Source: Archegozetes longisetosus
Taxonomy: Eukaryota > Arthropoda > Arachnida > Sarcoptiformes > Trhypochthoniidae
Reading direction: 5' to 3'
DNA: 64,000 nucleotides
Assembly (NCBI GenBank): GCA_018873245.2
Contig: JAEMBT020000001.1
Coordinates: 13,654,220-13,718,219 of the forward strand
Part shown: in pieces, positions 1-10,529 of the stretch
Position numbering within the stretch: the first letter of the stretch is position 1
How the letters are laid out: each line of letters opens with the position of its first letter
The notes under the pieces: model-generated
Databases searched by the model: none
Seen by the model: the letters and a program-made list of their open reading frames with translations, nothing else
Told to the model about the DNA's origin: nothing
Program-made: the position numbers and the translations under genes

Positions 1-391
1 GAGCTGACATTCATAGCTTAGGAATTATTATGGAACAGGATTTATTCAAAATTAACCTTAATAGGTATAAATAGTAATAAATGTGTGGCATTAAGTTCAA
101 ACAATGATTATTCAACATTTCATTGATATTTTTAGGGAATATGCCGAAAATGAGAATCAATCATCGCTTCTAATGTCTAAATATAGAATAATTAAAGATC
201 TTAGTGAAAGAATGACTCGGAGAGCACCCAAGCATAGACCTGAGAATATTGATAAAATACTTTCTGATAAGAATTTATGGCTTCTGAATGAAGATGAATT
301 TGACGCTCAAATACAACTGGAAAATTTCTCTTGTCTAAACGATAAGCCATTTGTCTATAAACTTTTGAGACATTTGTTTTCAAATGAGTAG
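1..391 (+). CDS. 3' end of a tandem-kinase gene (partial, starts before the window)
   Basis: Exon 1-64 reads (from base 3) ADIHSLGIIMEQDLF..NLNR, the DxxSLG segment of a kinase C-lobe. A short intron (65-135, donor AG|GTATAA, acceptor TTTTTAG) then joins in phase 2 to 136-391, which reads EYAENENQ... and ends with FVYKLLRHLFSNE and a TAG. This is nearly the same ending as the third domain of the gene at 20671-23780 (DIFRENAESEDQ..., FVYKLLRHLLP), including the L-x-x-RMT-x-R...RP-x-NIDKIL helix pair that closes the kinase fold. Unspliced, the reading frame hits TAG at 72-74, so splicing is required. The catalytic part lies outside the window, so activity cannot be judged. Confidence 0.7.
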
Positions 392-2294
392 GTAAAAGAA
401 TTTTCAATCACCTTTAGAGTGGTTTATTTGTTAAATTATCACATCTATCAATAAAACAGTCCTATTCATAAGAGTTTCAAATTTAACCTATATTTAAACT
501 TTCTTATTGTTCTATTACCTACGAAATTATCTATGAATTAGTTAATAGTTTTGAATTATAATTGTTTGGCAAAATCTTATCATTCTATCCTAATAAAATC
601 TTCGATTTGCAATTCCAAATAATCAACTTAATTATAATTACAAGTCTAGAATTAAAAGATGTTACTAGTTTTTTCACAGCTCAGGAATGAATATGGCGAC
701 CGAGAAATTGTATTGGTTTAGCTTGTGTTTATCATGCGGAAAAATCATCAAACAGCATCTTTTGAAACCCAGGCAAGTAGCCATACCACTATAACATGTT
801 TTTAAAAAGATATTGATTATGAATCTAAATGCTTCAAGTCTTGGTATTTATATGGGTATTGGCCAGCATCAGAACCATCCATGATTTTTAGACGTCATAA
901 ACGCAAATTAAACCAATTAATATCAACTCTTATCCACTTCTAAGCTGTGATGAAAGCTGACAGCTTATTCTTCCAATTTCAGCCTTGTTATTATAAATAT
1001 ATTGAATATTTATAATTAGAAAAGCTATTTAGATAGAATGATAAATTTGTTGTCAAATACTTATAATTAAAACGATAGTTCATTATCTATTTAAAAAAGC
1101 ATATTAAATTCTATTACTTTAATTTTAATAAATAGAGAAATTTAATTTGAGGTTTTTTCACTTCTTTTCAACAAAATTTTCAGCTTAGAGACTAATTTCC
1201 GACGTATAAAATTCATCTAATTCCATTTGTCCTTTAGCTGAAATTCAATTTCATGTACCTCTTAGATGAGTTCTAAATTTTCTAATCAAGCAAACTCTCC
1301 GTATAATTTTTTAGAAGTGTAATTATTAATATAAAGTTTTTAGTATGACTTGAATTGCAATGTGATTTTTGTGGATTTTTAGAGTGAATGAATTTTTCTA
1401 GTTTGTTATTGAAATCGATACTGTGTTTTATTTATTAACTCTATTATAACATCTTTGATCTATTTTTACACTGATTAAAGAATTTGAGTTAAGTTTCAAC
1501 ATATCACATTTCGCATATAATCTTATAATATTTGAAGTACACGTTACACCGATTGTATTTAAGAATAATTTCTGACACACTTCTTTATTATGAAGAAAAT
1601 ATTTATATCCATTGATATTTTTTATTGTATTTTTATTAAAAAGCCATTTCTTTGTTTACTATTCATTTCATAGTATTGTTTATTAATTGAATTTTGTTTT
1701 AATTGAAAAAATCACTACATTTTAGTTTACAATACTTTTTATTTCATAGACCTTTCCGTGAAATAAATTTAATATTTCTATTTTTATTTGAAATCTTCAT
1801 TGCATCATTAAATTTGACAAGAACTTTATCACAAGTTTCATATTTTTTCTCGCTTAAAATTTTATCACATTTTTGAAATTGTTTTGATAGAAAAAACTTT
1901 TTAGAAAAGTTTTTCATAACTTTCATTTTGATAAAGAATTAAATAATTGCATTAATTATATTTATATTGAAGCTTATATTCAATTTATGAATACAAATTA
2001 AACATATTATAAAATTTTCTTAGTAAATATGTATTTTGATCATCAAATATAATCAAAATTATGAAAACTATTAAGGTAATAGTTGACACTAAAACTTTGC
2101 GCCAAAATTAGAGATTTTTATGCGTTATAAACCAGTTTAAAAGTAGTCGTTCAAATTTTAACCCTAGAAATTCAGTCATTTCCAAATCGTTGAGCTGGGG
2201 AATGCATTGATTGATTAGTAAACTCTAGAAATGTTAATTTCAACTTTTATTCATTCTATTCGTACGAGTAACTAAAAATAGTGTCTATTTTGTT

Positions 2295-2515
2295 TTAAAG
2301 CAATAATAGTTGGCGTTGCCAAATCTCAAGCAATAGACGTTACATTCAGTATAAATTAACCTCTGAATTTGAGTAGAAAAAGGTCCACCGAGTAATATAA
2401 CTATTACTAGACATTTGGACCCTTTTCTATTGTTGAGACTCAGAGTTTAATTTATCTGACTGTACCGGTCAATTCTTGACACTTGTCAACGTTAATAATA
2501 GTGCATATGATTTAG
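2295..2515. repeat. Imperfect inverted repeat, MITE-like
   Basis: The left part (about 2301-2391: CAGTATAAATTAA then GAAAAAGGTCCA) is mirrored by the right part (about 2411-2512: GGACCCTTTTCTA then TTTAATTTATCTGACTG) in reverse complement, with many mismatches. No ORF lies inside and no target duplication could be assigned. Ends are approximate. Confidence 0.4.
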
Positions 2516-3150
2516 GTGTGCGAACTTAATCCATAAAAAGTTCAAAATCAGACTCACAGTTATTATTCATAATTTTTTATCAAAACAACTCAAGAAAAAA
2601 ATTTCGATATACTTCTAAACATACTTTTATAGTGAATACCCGATAATGATAATATTCATATTTAACCCTTCGTCACAACTGTGAGGTAAAATGTGTCCAA
2701 GCCTTAATTTACAAATCTCGCTAAAATCAACAAAATGTCATCATTTCTTAAGAATTTAGGTATTCCTCAGCCATATGTCCGACTTTGAGTGACAAAAACC
2801 TGATTAATTTAGACTTGTAACTTTCTTTTAAAAAAATTTCTGGCATCATGTCTTACTGAGGACAGAAATATACAATCAAAGTGCTTCGTGTTTACTTATA
2901 TGCATCGTAGTGTTGAAATGTCGCTACTAGCAATTCTAACAACTAATGATGCTGTAGCTTCAAATTAAAGTTATATTTACTCTTTTGATTTAAGTTTCTA
3001 AAAGGTAGATTTACTTTCAACAGAATATTCGAGACCTTGAGTGAAGCGATCGACTTAGTGAAATCACGAATAGCTCTATTTCTAAACTAAATTATAGCTG
3101 AATGTAATTATAATATCGATTATTATTGATAGTATTCAAAATTTGAATCT

Positions 3151-3200
3151 TATATAGAGGACAATTTTTGTTCAATAGTTTATAATTATAAACAGTTGAA
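3151..3200 (+). promoter_or_regulatory. Conserved upstream/TATA-like block of the receptor family, copy 1
   Basis: A TATATAGAGG box at 3151-3160 is followed by TTCAATAGTT and then TATAATTATAAACAGTTGAA directly before the ATG at 3201. The same arrangement precedes the intact copy, where the box is degraded to TTTTTAAAAGG, and the second pseudogene (TTATAAAAGG at 6531). Conservation of this block among copies is seen; promoter function is inferred. Confidence 0.35.
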
Positions 3201-4559
3201 ATGGATATAAGTTCAGAACAAGAGGTCGATGAGTCTGAAATAATGACAAAGATCTGATTATTAATGATGTAGATTTACCACTTTACAAATATGGAATTAT
3301 GTATAAATATGATATCAACAATTATTTTGATAGTGATATCAAGAAAAGAAATCAAAATCTCAAATCCAATGCTATAAGTATATGGCTTTTAATTAATATT
3401 CTAAAATTGTTGATCACCTTAACCAATCTGGAGAACGGAAGAGTCCCTGAATATTATTTCGATCTACTTCAATATGTTGGAGGATTAACTGAATTTAATT
3501 GTTTGATAGTGCTTGTGGGTCTTGTTTTCTCATTTATTATTGTAAGACTTTTCAACAGTAAAGAAAAAATTCACTTTCGATGGATCGAAATCATCAAAGT
3601 TTTGAAAGGATTACAAAATGAAAGTACAATCGGGATATATGACAAAAACTGTTTCAAAAAGTTTGTTAAAAAAATAAAGATTATTTTCAAGTAGAAGTGC
3701 GAATTGTAACAATTCTCTTATTTTTGACAATACTCGTAATTTTAGTAAATTCTTATGAATGGAAGGACATAATAACTTTTGGAATATTAAGTTCTATTAT
3801 TTTTTTTGGATACGGAATGGCAGCTCAATTAACAATTTCTTATAGTTTTTGTATTACTTTATTATTTGTTATTATTGTAAATTCAGATTTAAATTGTTTA
3901 ATAACAAACTAATGAATGCAATTAAAGATAGAGTTTATTTCAGCAATAGAGTTATATTGGGATTAGTTGAAGAACATAATAATATCTGTAATGACATTTT
4001 ACTTCACAATAAATTCTGGTCTAAATATTTATTTGCACTCACTTATACTATGATTCCCATAAATCTGATGGTTTTACAACAGATTTTTTTCGAAGATCTA
4101 CTTTTGGTAACTCTTTATATTGAGACGTTATTTTCTATTATTTGGTTAATATTTCACTTCACAATCAATTCGATGACTGCATCGATTAATAAGGAACCTC
4201 TGAATTCTTATAAATATTTGTATAAACTTTATTTGGAATCACAAACACATCTTGGATTGAGGACTAAAATCAAAGTCCGCTAAGACGGACAACTTTGAAT
4301 AAATTCATAATTAAATTTCAAATTCATATTGTTTTTAGTTATTGAATGCAATGGAAAGTGTAAGCAGTAGTAAATTTCAAATTGGGTTTTCGTGTGGTAA
4401 TCAATTTGCTTTAACTCCAATTATTGCATTTAAAGTAAGGCTACTAATTATAATTTTTTATTTGGAATGATTACAAAAATATTCTTTATTATATAGATGC
4501 TCACAATATTCTGTCGATTCTTTTTACTCACAAATAAAGTCACAAATACTTTGAAATGA
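3201..4559 (+). pseudogene. Gr-like seven-transmembrane chemoreceptor, frameshifted copy
   Basis: Copy of the intact receptor at 15025-16396. It begins ATG GAT ATA AGT TCA GAA CAA at 3201 but lacks one base near 3238, lacks 13-14 bases near 3691 (the stretch coding for NLTQL), and lacks one base near 3848. The pieces are readable as 3299-3694 (MYKYDINNYF...), 3697-3912 (MRIVTILL...SYEWKDII) and 3849-4274 (...EEHNNICNDILLHNKFWSKYLF). The two small 3' exons, 4339-4434 (LLNAMESVSSSKFQIGFSCG) and 4497-4559 (MLTIFCRFFLLTNK, stop TGA), keep consensus splice sites (AAA|GTAAGG; TTTTTAG; ATATAG) and remain open. It is therefore a recently broken receptor gene unless the indels are sequencing errors. 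Confidence 0.65.
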
Positions 4560-4675
4560 ATAAAGATATTTGTCAAGTTATTTATTTGATCATAAATGTA
4601 ATAATAAACTCTGTAGCTTAGTCTTTTAGGATTTCTTAATTATCAGACCAAATAAGACGTTTATGTGCTTAACAA

Positions 4676-5025
4676 GAAAGTTAATAAGTTTTAAGCGAAA
4701 AGCGTCCTGGTGATGATCAAGAAAAAATGAAATAGCCCTTAGCATTTAAGTGCTTTAAATTCAAAATTTCAAAACAATCAAATGAATAGTTTTTAACCAA
4801 TGATCATTTAAAGACATCTGGTCCGACAACCTATTTAATGGATTTTCAATATTGAAAACTGACTAGATTGTAGGACCATATGTCTTTGAATGATGACGTG
4901 TTAAAAACTACTCATTTGATCGTTTTGGAGTCCTAAATATAAAGTACTGAAATGTTAAGAAATATTTCAGCTTTTCTTGATCATCGCCAGGACGCTCTTC
5001 ACTTAAAACTTATTGAATTTCCTAG
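4676..5025. mobile_element. Palindromic foldback MITE, about 350 bp
   Basis: The left arm (AATAAGTTTTAAGCGAAAAG, then CGTCCTGGTGATGATCAAG) is matched in reverse complement by the right arm ending at about 5020 (CTTGATCATCGCCAGGACG, then CTCTTCACTTAAAACTTATT). Inner arms also pair, with AAAGACATCTGGTCC against GGACCATATGTCTTT. The paralogous 3' flank at 13485-13500 lacks this block, so it is an insertion. No ORF lies inside and target-site duplications are unclear. Confidence 0.7.
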
Positions 5026-6530
5026 TATTTGTACAATACTTACATTTTTTTGAGTGTTGTCTCTGTCTGAAGAATTAAAGAGTGATATAAATAGTCTGAA
5101 TTTTGAGGCTTTTATGCTTTAATAGCTTAGATGATCGGAAAAAATATTTTAACCAAAAATTGAAATCTAGATTTGAGTGAATACTTAAATCTAAAGAAAT
5201 AATCTCGAAATACTTTTTAACATATCTTATCATGAATGTATGTTAAATAAACATTTAAATCGGTAATAAATATCTGAGGATTTTATTCATAAGAGTCTCA
5301 ATATTTTGATTATCTAGATTTAGAACACTCTTTAACTCTGTATAAAGACAGACAAAACTCATAAGAAAGATTTAGCAATAGTTTACATAAATGAAGGAAA
5401 CTTAATGCTGTTATTGAGTTTTTCAATACTTTTAACTTATAACAACCTAATAAGTACTAATCAATATTAGTTAGAAATGTTGTTTCTATGTTAACATTTT
5501 AGTAATAATATGATATCTTAAACTACTTTTGAAAAGTTTTCATCTCATTTCGAAAATAATGTTCAAATTAGATGATAGTATTATCAATCTATTGTATTAG
5601 ATATTTATATGTTATGTTGAAAGAGAATTCACTTTATTTAAGAAGTAATTCAATCCAAACAGTCAAACTTGCTTCACTTCAAGTGTAATAAATAAACATT
5701 TTAAAAATGGTTTAAGATATCCAATTATTACCAGAAAAAATTAACTTGAAAATCACATTCAAAACTAATACTGACTCACACTTATTAATTGTTGTCTGTT
5801 GTCAATTAATAGTATCCAAAACTCAATAAGGGGTTTGAAAATTGACTTCATCTATGTGAATTGTTTTAGAAATTTATTTGATAATGTATGTAACTGATTA
5901 ATTAAGTTTTACATACAAATAAGTTGACTCCAGAAAATATTACGATTCCTCACTTCAGAATATTTGGCTTTTAGTTAAGCCTTTTAATTTTTAGCATAGA
6001 ACCCGATAAATAGTATTAAATGTAGAAATTTTCGAATAGACTTTAATAACAATATTCATATTTACTGCATGATGTGATCTCGTGTGAAATCCGCATAAAT
6101 ATCGATTTGTTCTAATATTAGTTTTTATAAGATTCATTGTTAATCTTAACAATATTCAAAAGTCTTAAGAAGTAAGTTACTAATTTTATAGTCTCCAATA
6201 ATAAGAAACCTAATTACCAAAAATAAGAACTTCATCGATCACAAGCTTACGATCAATATAAGTAAATGACTCATTTAAAATGAGTCTTTCAATTCATATT
6301 AAAGTTATATTTACCGAGTCCTGAGTCATGACTGAGTAACTTTTCTGAGTTCAAGTTATTAATACTAATGAACAAACAGATTTACCTTCAACAGAATATT
6401 TGAGATCTTAAGTGAATCGATCAACTTAGTAAATTTCGAACGAACAGTTCTATTTATGAACTAAATTATAGTTCAATGCAATTATGATGTCGCTTGTTAT
6501 TCATATTCAAAATTTGAATTTTATAAAAGG

Positions 6531-6540
6531 AAAGTTCTTT
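6531..6540 (+). promoter_or_regulatory. TATA-like box upstream of truncated receptor copy
   Basis: TTATAAAAGG sits at the position equivalent to the boxes before the other two receptor copies. It is the best TATA match of the three, although the gene behind it is dead. Confidence 0.35.
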
Positions 6541-6552
6541 GTTCAATAGTTT

Positions 6553-6958
6553 CAGAACAAGAGGATTATGAGTCTAGAAATAATAATAACGATTTTGTTA
6601 CTGATGGTATAGATTTACCACTTTATAAGCATGGAATTTATGTATAGATATGATATCAACAACTATTTTCACAGCGAGGTCAAGAAAAGAAATCAAAAAC
6701 TCAAGTCTAACGCTTTGAGTATTTGGTTTGTGATTAATATTCTGAAATTGTTGATCACCTTACCCAATGTGAAGAACGGAAGAGTCCCTGAATATTACTT
6801 CGATTTACATCAACATGTTGGAGGTATAACTGAATTTACTTGTTCGATAGTATTTGTGGGATGTGTTTTCTCATTAATCGTTATAAGACTTTTCAACAGC
6901 AAAGATAAAACTGACTTTCGATGACTTGAAATCATCAAAGTTTTGAAAGGATTACAAA
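6553..6958 (+). pseudogene. Gr-like receptor, 5'-deleted and 3'-truncated copy
   Basis: Homologous to the first third of the receptor at 15025. About 34 bases containing the start codon are missing; the deletion falls between two AGTT direct repeats near 6548. An extra T near 6638 shifts the frame just before MYRYDINNYF. A TGG tryptophan has become TGA at 6922-6924 (...DFR then stop). Homology stops abruptly after GATTACAAA at 6958, equivalent to about 15442. No other receptor exons follow. TM1 and TM2 segments are still readable (ALSIWFVINILKLLITL; FTCSIVFVGCVFSLIVI). Confidence 0.7.
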
Positions 6959-7439
6959 CCAACTTCATAATAAACGTACTTATTTACTATAGGCTTCTAT
7001 GAAAAGTAGTTCGGTGCAGCTCTTATTGTTTACAATTAGTGTGCCTTTACTATATCCGAGTTTACTATAAATGGCTTTAACTGTATCAGAGAAATAAGAT
7101 TTTAAGACAAAACCAGATACATAACTAATAATGAGATCTGATCACTAAACGTAGAAATACATTGTCTGATACTTCGATTAAAAGTATGATATTCTTGAGT
7201 TCTATGTATAAGTATTTTGATTGAAGCTTTTCTAATATATTTCTATTCTGAAAATCTGAGCTAATAATACAGTTTATAATATTTTTGTTATTCATAGCAT
7301 TTTAATATTTAAAATAATTAGAATTCTTATTTTGTATGCATTTTTAATCATGATAATTAAAATAAAAGTTAATTTTGTCTCAATTAAAATTCTTATAATT
7401 AAAATATCTATATATAATTTCGACTGTACTTAAATTATA

Positions 7440-7580
7440 AGCTCGGAAGCTCAGCTCAGGCTCAGGTATGAGCTTCAGGCTCAAGCTCGAGCTTCGAGCC
7501 TCTATATGCAAGCTCAAGCTCGGCTTTCTGTTATTTCGAGCCCGGCTCGCATAAGCTCAGGCTCGAAGCTCGGGGTGTCC
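7440..7580. repeat. Clustered GAGCTC/GAGCTT short repeats
   Basis: About 140 bp of interspersed AGCTC/GAGCT words on both strands (AGCTCAGCTCAGGCTCAGG, GCTCGAGCTTCGAGCC, GCTCAGGCTCGAAGCTCGG). The style resembles the subterminal repeats of the hAT element at 23855-24561 and the patches near 20000 and 20460. It is probably one end of a decayed element. Confidence 0.45.
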
Positions 7581-7589
7581 TTCACTAGT

Positions 7590-9097
7590 TACGATTAATA
7601 TGCAGAGAAAGGCCAAATAGTTGAAAAAATAGTTTATTTATACGATTGTAAGGCAAACCTTAATGTAAAACTCTGAATTTTATTATCAGAAGGGTCGAAT
7701 ATTTCGGTAAATATCGAATATTATCTTTTGTTTCGATTCGCTTGAAGCTTCGCAAATGTATAAAACAATAGCTAATGAGCATTGTAACATTATTCCTATT
7801 TTACTAAATTTTACCGAATCTAATTGTTCATTACCGAATTACCGAAAATTGAATTTTGTCACCAAATCACCGAAAATTCTGCCAAATAACAAACATTAAC
7901 TATCGAAAGTTCCCTTTAGAATTTTTTTACTACTTTCTTATTTGTGGTTTAAATCAAAACTAGTCTTTAGTTAAATTTTACTAGGGTGACCAAGTCAAAA
8001 ACTTTTAAATGCGGGACAACAAAATTTTGGCCCTCTTACAAAATTTTTTAAAGAGTTTTAACCTGATTGAAGTTACAAATCACAGTTTGAAATAAGAATT
8101 ACTTGGAATATAAACTAAAGACTTGATTGAGAGCTGCACTTTATAAGAGTCACACGATGTGAATGAAAACAAGGTATCAAATAAATAGATTAAAACTCTT
8201 TATCTAAAGACTTATACATATTTTAAGATAAGAAACGTGTTGACAATAAAATTACGTTATTTGCATTAAATAAAATCATACAGTGGAAATCTGTTAAGAT
8301 AAATCTTAAAATGTGTGATATTTTCCGTCCCGCAAAGGGTGCATACGGCATGCGGGACACAACTCTTAAATGTGGGACAATCCCGCACAATGCGGAACAC
8401 TTGGTCACCCTAAATTATACGCAATTAAAATGTTAAAAAAACCTCAAAGACTCGCTTTCAGAAATGAGAGGGAATCAAATTATCGTTCTAAAATATATTG
8501 AAAAACTATTAATTATTCAATTTACTTCATTTTTTAATGTTATCTAATCATTACTTATTGAATAAGTGCCTTTTAAGTTATAAGATACTCGATAAACAAT
8601 GTTACCTGAATTTAAGACTTTCTGTTATCGATTACCTACCAAACTCACTACTTTTTGCTACCCAAAAATCCGATCCTAATTGTCAGATATTGACTTCTGA
8701 TACATGATTCATATTTCAACAAGAAATGTGAATCAATGTTTGTAAAGGAAATTTGAATCTTAAGTACAGTAAATCTAGTATAATTAAAACAGCTCAAACT
8801 AAAAATCCATTAATTTCTAAAATTGGCATTTTTAAAATTTTAAAAATTTAATAATTGTTCACAAAAAATGGATTTTATAATCTTTTGATTTGTTTTGTAC
8901 TTTAAATATAACGTTGGGATATAAATCATACACTATAAGATATTTTAAAATTAATAAATCATTGACTTTGATAACACTTCTATCATTCGATCAATTTTTA
9001 ATAACGAAATTCAACGTTTAGTAGTAAGGTTGGCCTTAAAATAAACTTTTTTCAACTATTTTGCCTTTTTCTGTTAATATGTATGAAATGACTAATA
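7590..9097. mobile_element. About 1.5-kb element with roughly 110-bp terminal inverted repeats
   Basis: The left arm, about 7590-7700 (ATTAATATGCAGAGAAAGGC, then AAATAGTTGAAAAAA and AAGGCAAACCTT), is the reverse complement of the right arm, about 8975-9097 (AAGGTTGGCCTTAAA, TTTTTTCAACTATTTTGCC, TTAATATGTATGAAATGACT). The interior carries ACCGAA-rich sequence (about 7800-7890) and the nested MITE at 7982-8412. No transposase frame was found, so it is non-autonomous or decayed. Confidence 0.55.
7982..8412. mobile_element. hAT-type MITE, 431 bp
   Basis: The ends TAGGGTGACCAAGT and ACTTGGTCACCCTA form a perfect 14-bp inverted repeat. Flanking 8-mers AATTTTAC (7974-7981) and AATTATAC (8413-8420) match at 7 of 8 positions. 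An 8-bp duplication is the hAT superfamily hallmark. Subterminal GGGACA/TGTCCC-like words occur on both sides. There is no transposase. Confidence 0.75.
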
Positions 9098-10529
9098 AAA
9101 GAGCACTTTATCACTTAATAATCAGCTATTTGTAAACTTTTTTCGCAATCAAATAGAATATAATCGTTTATTGGGAAGAAGTTTTATTTGGCTTAAGTTA
9201 ATTCATTTCTTAAGTGGAAACTTAATCCCTATAAAGTTAACTTTTTTTACTGGCATAAATTATTCTGACACAACAATACCAGCACAATAGTTTACGCAAA
9301 GTGAATTTTTGAATTTCGATACTGATTAACAGGAAACTAATACCGTTTTCCTTCACATTATAATACATTGTTTTTAAGAATTGAAATCATTAAATTTAGA
9401 ATTTAGGAATATGGCTAAATCTATCACTTGGAGTAGTAATCTTGGAGTCATTCATTTAAATACATGTTTAATAGATAAAAACGCATAAAATTATTTCGAA
9501 GTGTCCTTAAAGTTATTAAATTGTAATAGTTTAATAAATATTGAACTTTAAAAAATTATTAGAATTGATTCACTATTTGTCATGACTACTGGTAAAATAC
9601 CAAAATTAGAAGAGGAAACGACCGGTTTAACAGATGATCAGCACAACAAACTTATGAAAAAAATGAATAATTACGCTCTTTATAATTAAGACAACCTAAT
9701 GTTTAAAAATTTTCAGTTTTGAATAAATTACTATTTAATTCATGAGTGCAAATTATATGGTGCAAATTCACTTTTACAGATATATTTACATTGAGTGAAA
9801 CCTCTTAATATTAGAGTTATAAGTATATGTAAATCAAAATTCCAAAATCCACAGAAATTCACCGCGTAATCACACGTATTACAATTCGAAGTAAAATAGT
9901 ATTACCCTTAAATGACTGTGATTCAACGTACTCAGGATAACAGATTTTAAAACCGGATGAAGAATTTTAAAATGATAAAACTATTTTCAACTAGCTGAAA
10001 GAATTTGATATATTATATAACATTGCGTAATTGTTTATTCTAAAGAAAAGATCAAAGGGATGCTTATACAACTTCTTTTTCACAGCCTTCGACAAATCAA
10101 TGGGTTAGCATGAGTAACAATTCAACAAATTTAGAAATTATTATAAAAATAGTGTTTAATACGACGTGTAGGAATAACAAATTTATTCTTGATAGGATCA
10201 CTTTATATCTTAATTATTGTGTCAATCAATTAAATAAAATATCCTAGTTAATCTTGATTTTTGAAAATTTTTAATTAGTTCCTTACAAATCTTTTATAGT
10301 TATATTAATATTTTAATAAATTGCATGGTACTTCATATCTATTGTTGCTCTAAATTTATCTTTATATCACTAAGTGATACAAGATAAAAGCATATACATT
10401 AACTCATTACAACAAGGTCATTTTCTTAGAACTATTTATATGGAGTCAAAGTAAACATATCTTGATAATTATTAAATATATGAATTTAGTGTTTATTCAA
10501 GCAAATGCTTCAACAACAGAATTAGAACA

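Larger units (their letters stand above)
392..3200. other. Gene-free AT-rich interval between kinase 3' end and receptor pseudogene
   Basis: Bases about 392-560 are the 3' flank of the kinase gene and align by eye with 23785-23850 plus 24565-24665. An imperfect inverted repeat lies at about 2295-2515. Bases about 2620-3200 are the receptor upstream block, shared with about 5990-6550 and 14460-15020. Short open frames here (for example 1744-1926 on the minus strand) look like chance frames in AT-rich DNA. Confidence 0.5.
4560..6552. other. Gene-free interval: receptor 3' flank, foldback element, duplicated upstream block
   Basis: Contains the 3' flank of the first receptor copy, the palindromic element at 4676-5025, and then a long block (about 5040-6552) that aligns by eye with about 13510-15020. 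The block includes an almost identical stretch from TTGATAATGTATGTAACTGA (5878) to GCATAGAACCCGATAAATAG. No coding region was recognised. Confidence 0.5.
6959..10529. other. Gene-free, transposon-rich interval
   Basis: Holds a GAGCTC-rich patch (7440-7580), a large inverted-repeat element (about 7590-9097) and a hAT MITE nested in it (7982-8412). Bases 9100-10529 are AT-rich with no recognised feature except a 35-codon frame at 9583-9690 that has no support. Confidence 0.5.

Noticed and set aside
696..800. Frame readable as a kinase-like GLACVYHAEKSS piece downstream of the first kinase end
   Set aside because: Only a handful of residues resemble the activation segment and no HRD or APE remnants surround it, so it is too weak to call a relic.
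1744..1926. 60-codon minus-strand frame, Lys/Phe-rich
   Set aside because: Composition is what AT-rich random DNA gives. It lies in a gene-free interval with no conserved counterpart in the other receptor units.
9583..9690. 35-codon frame MTTGKIPKLEEETT... upstream of the two-domain kinase
   Set aside because: Hydrophilic and plausible-looking, but it has no splice partner, no paralogue upstream of the triple-kinase gene, and is short.
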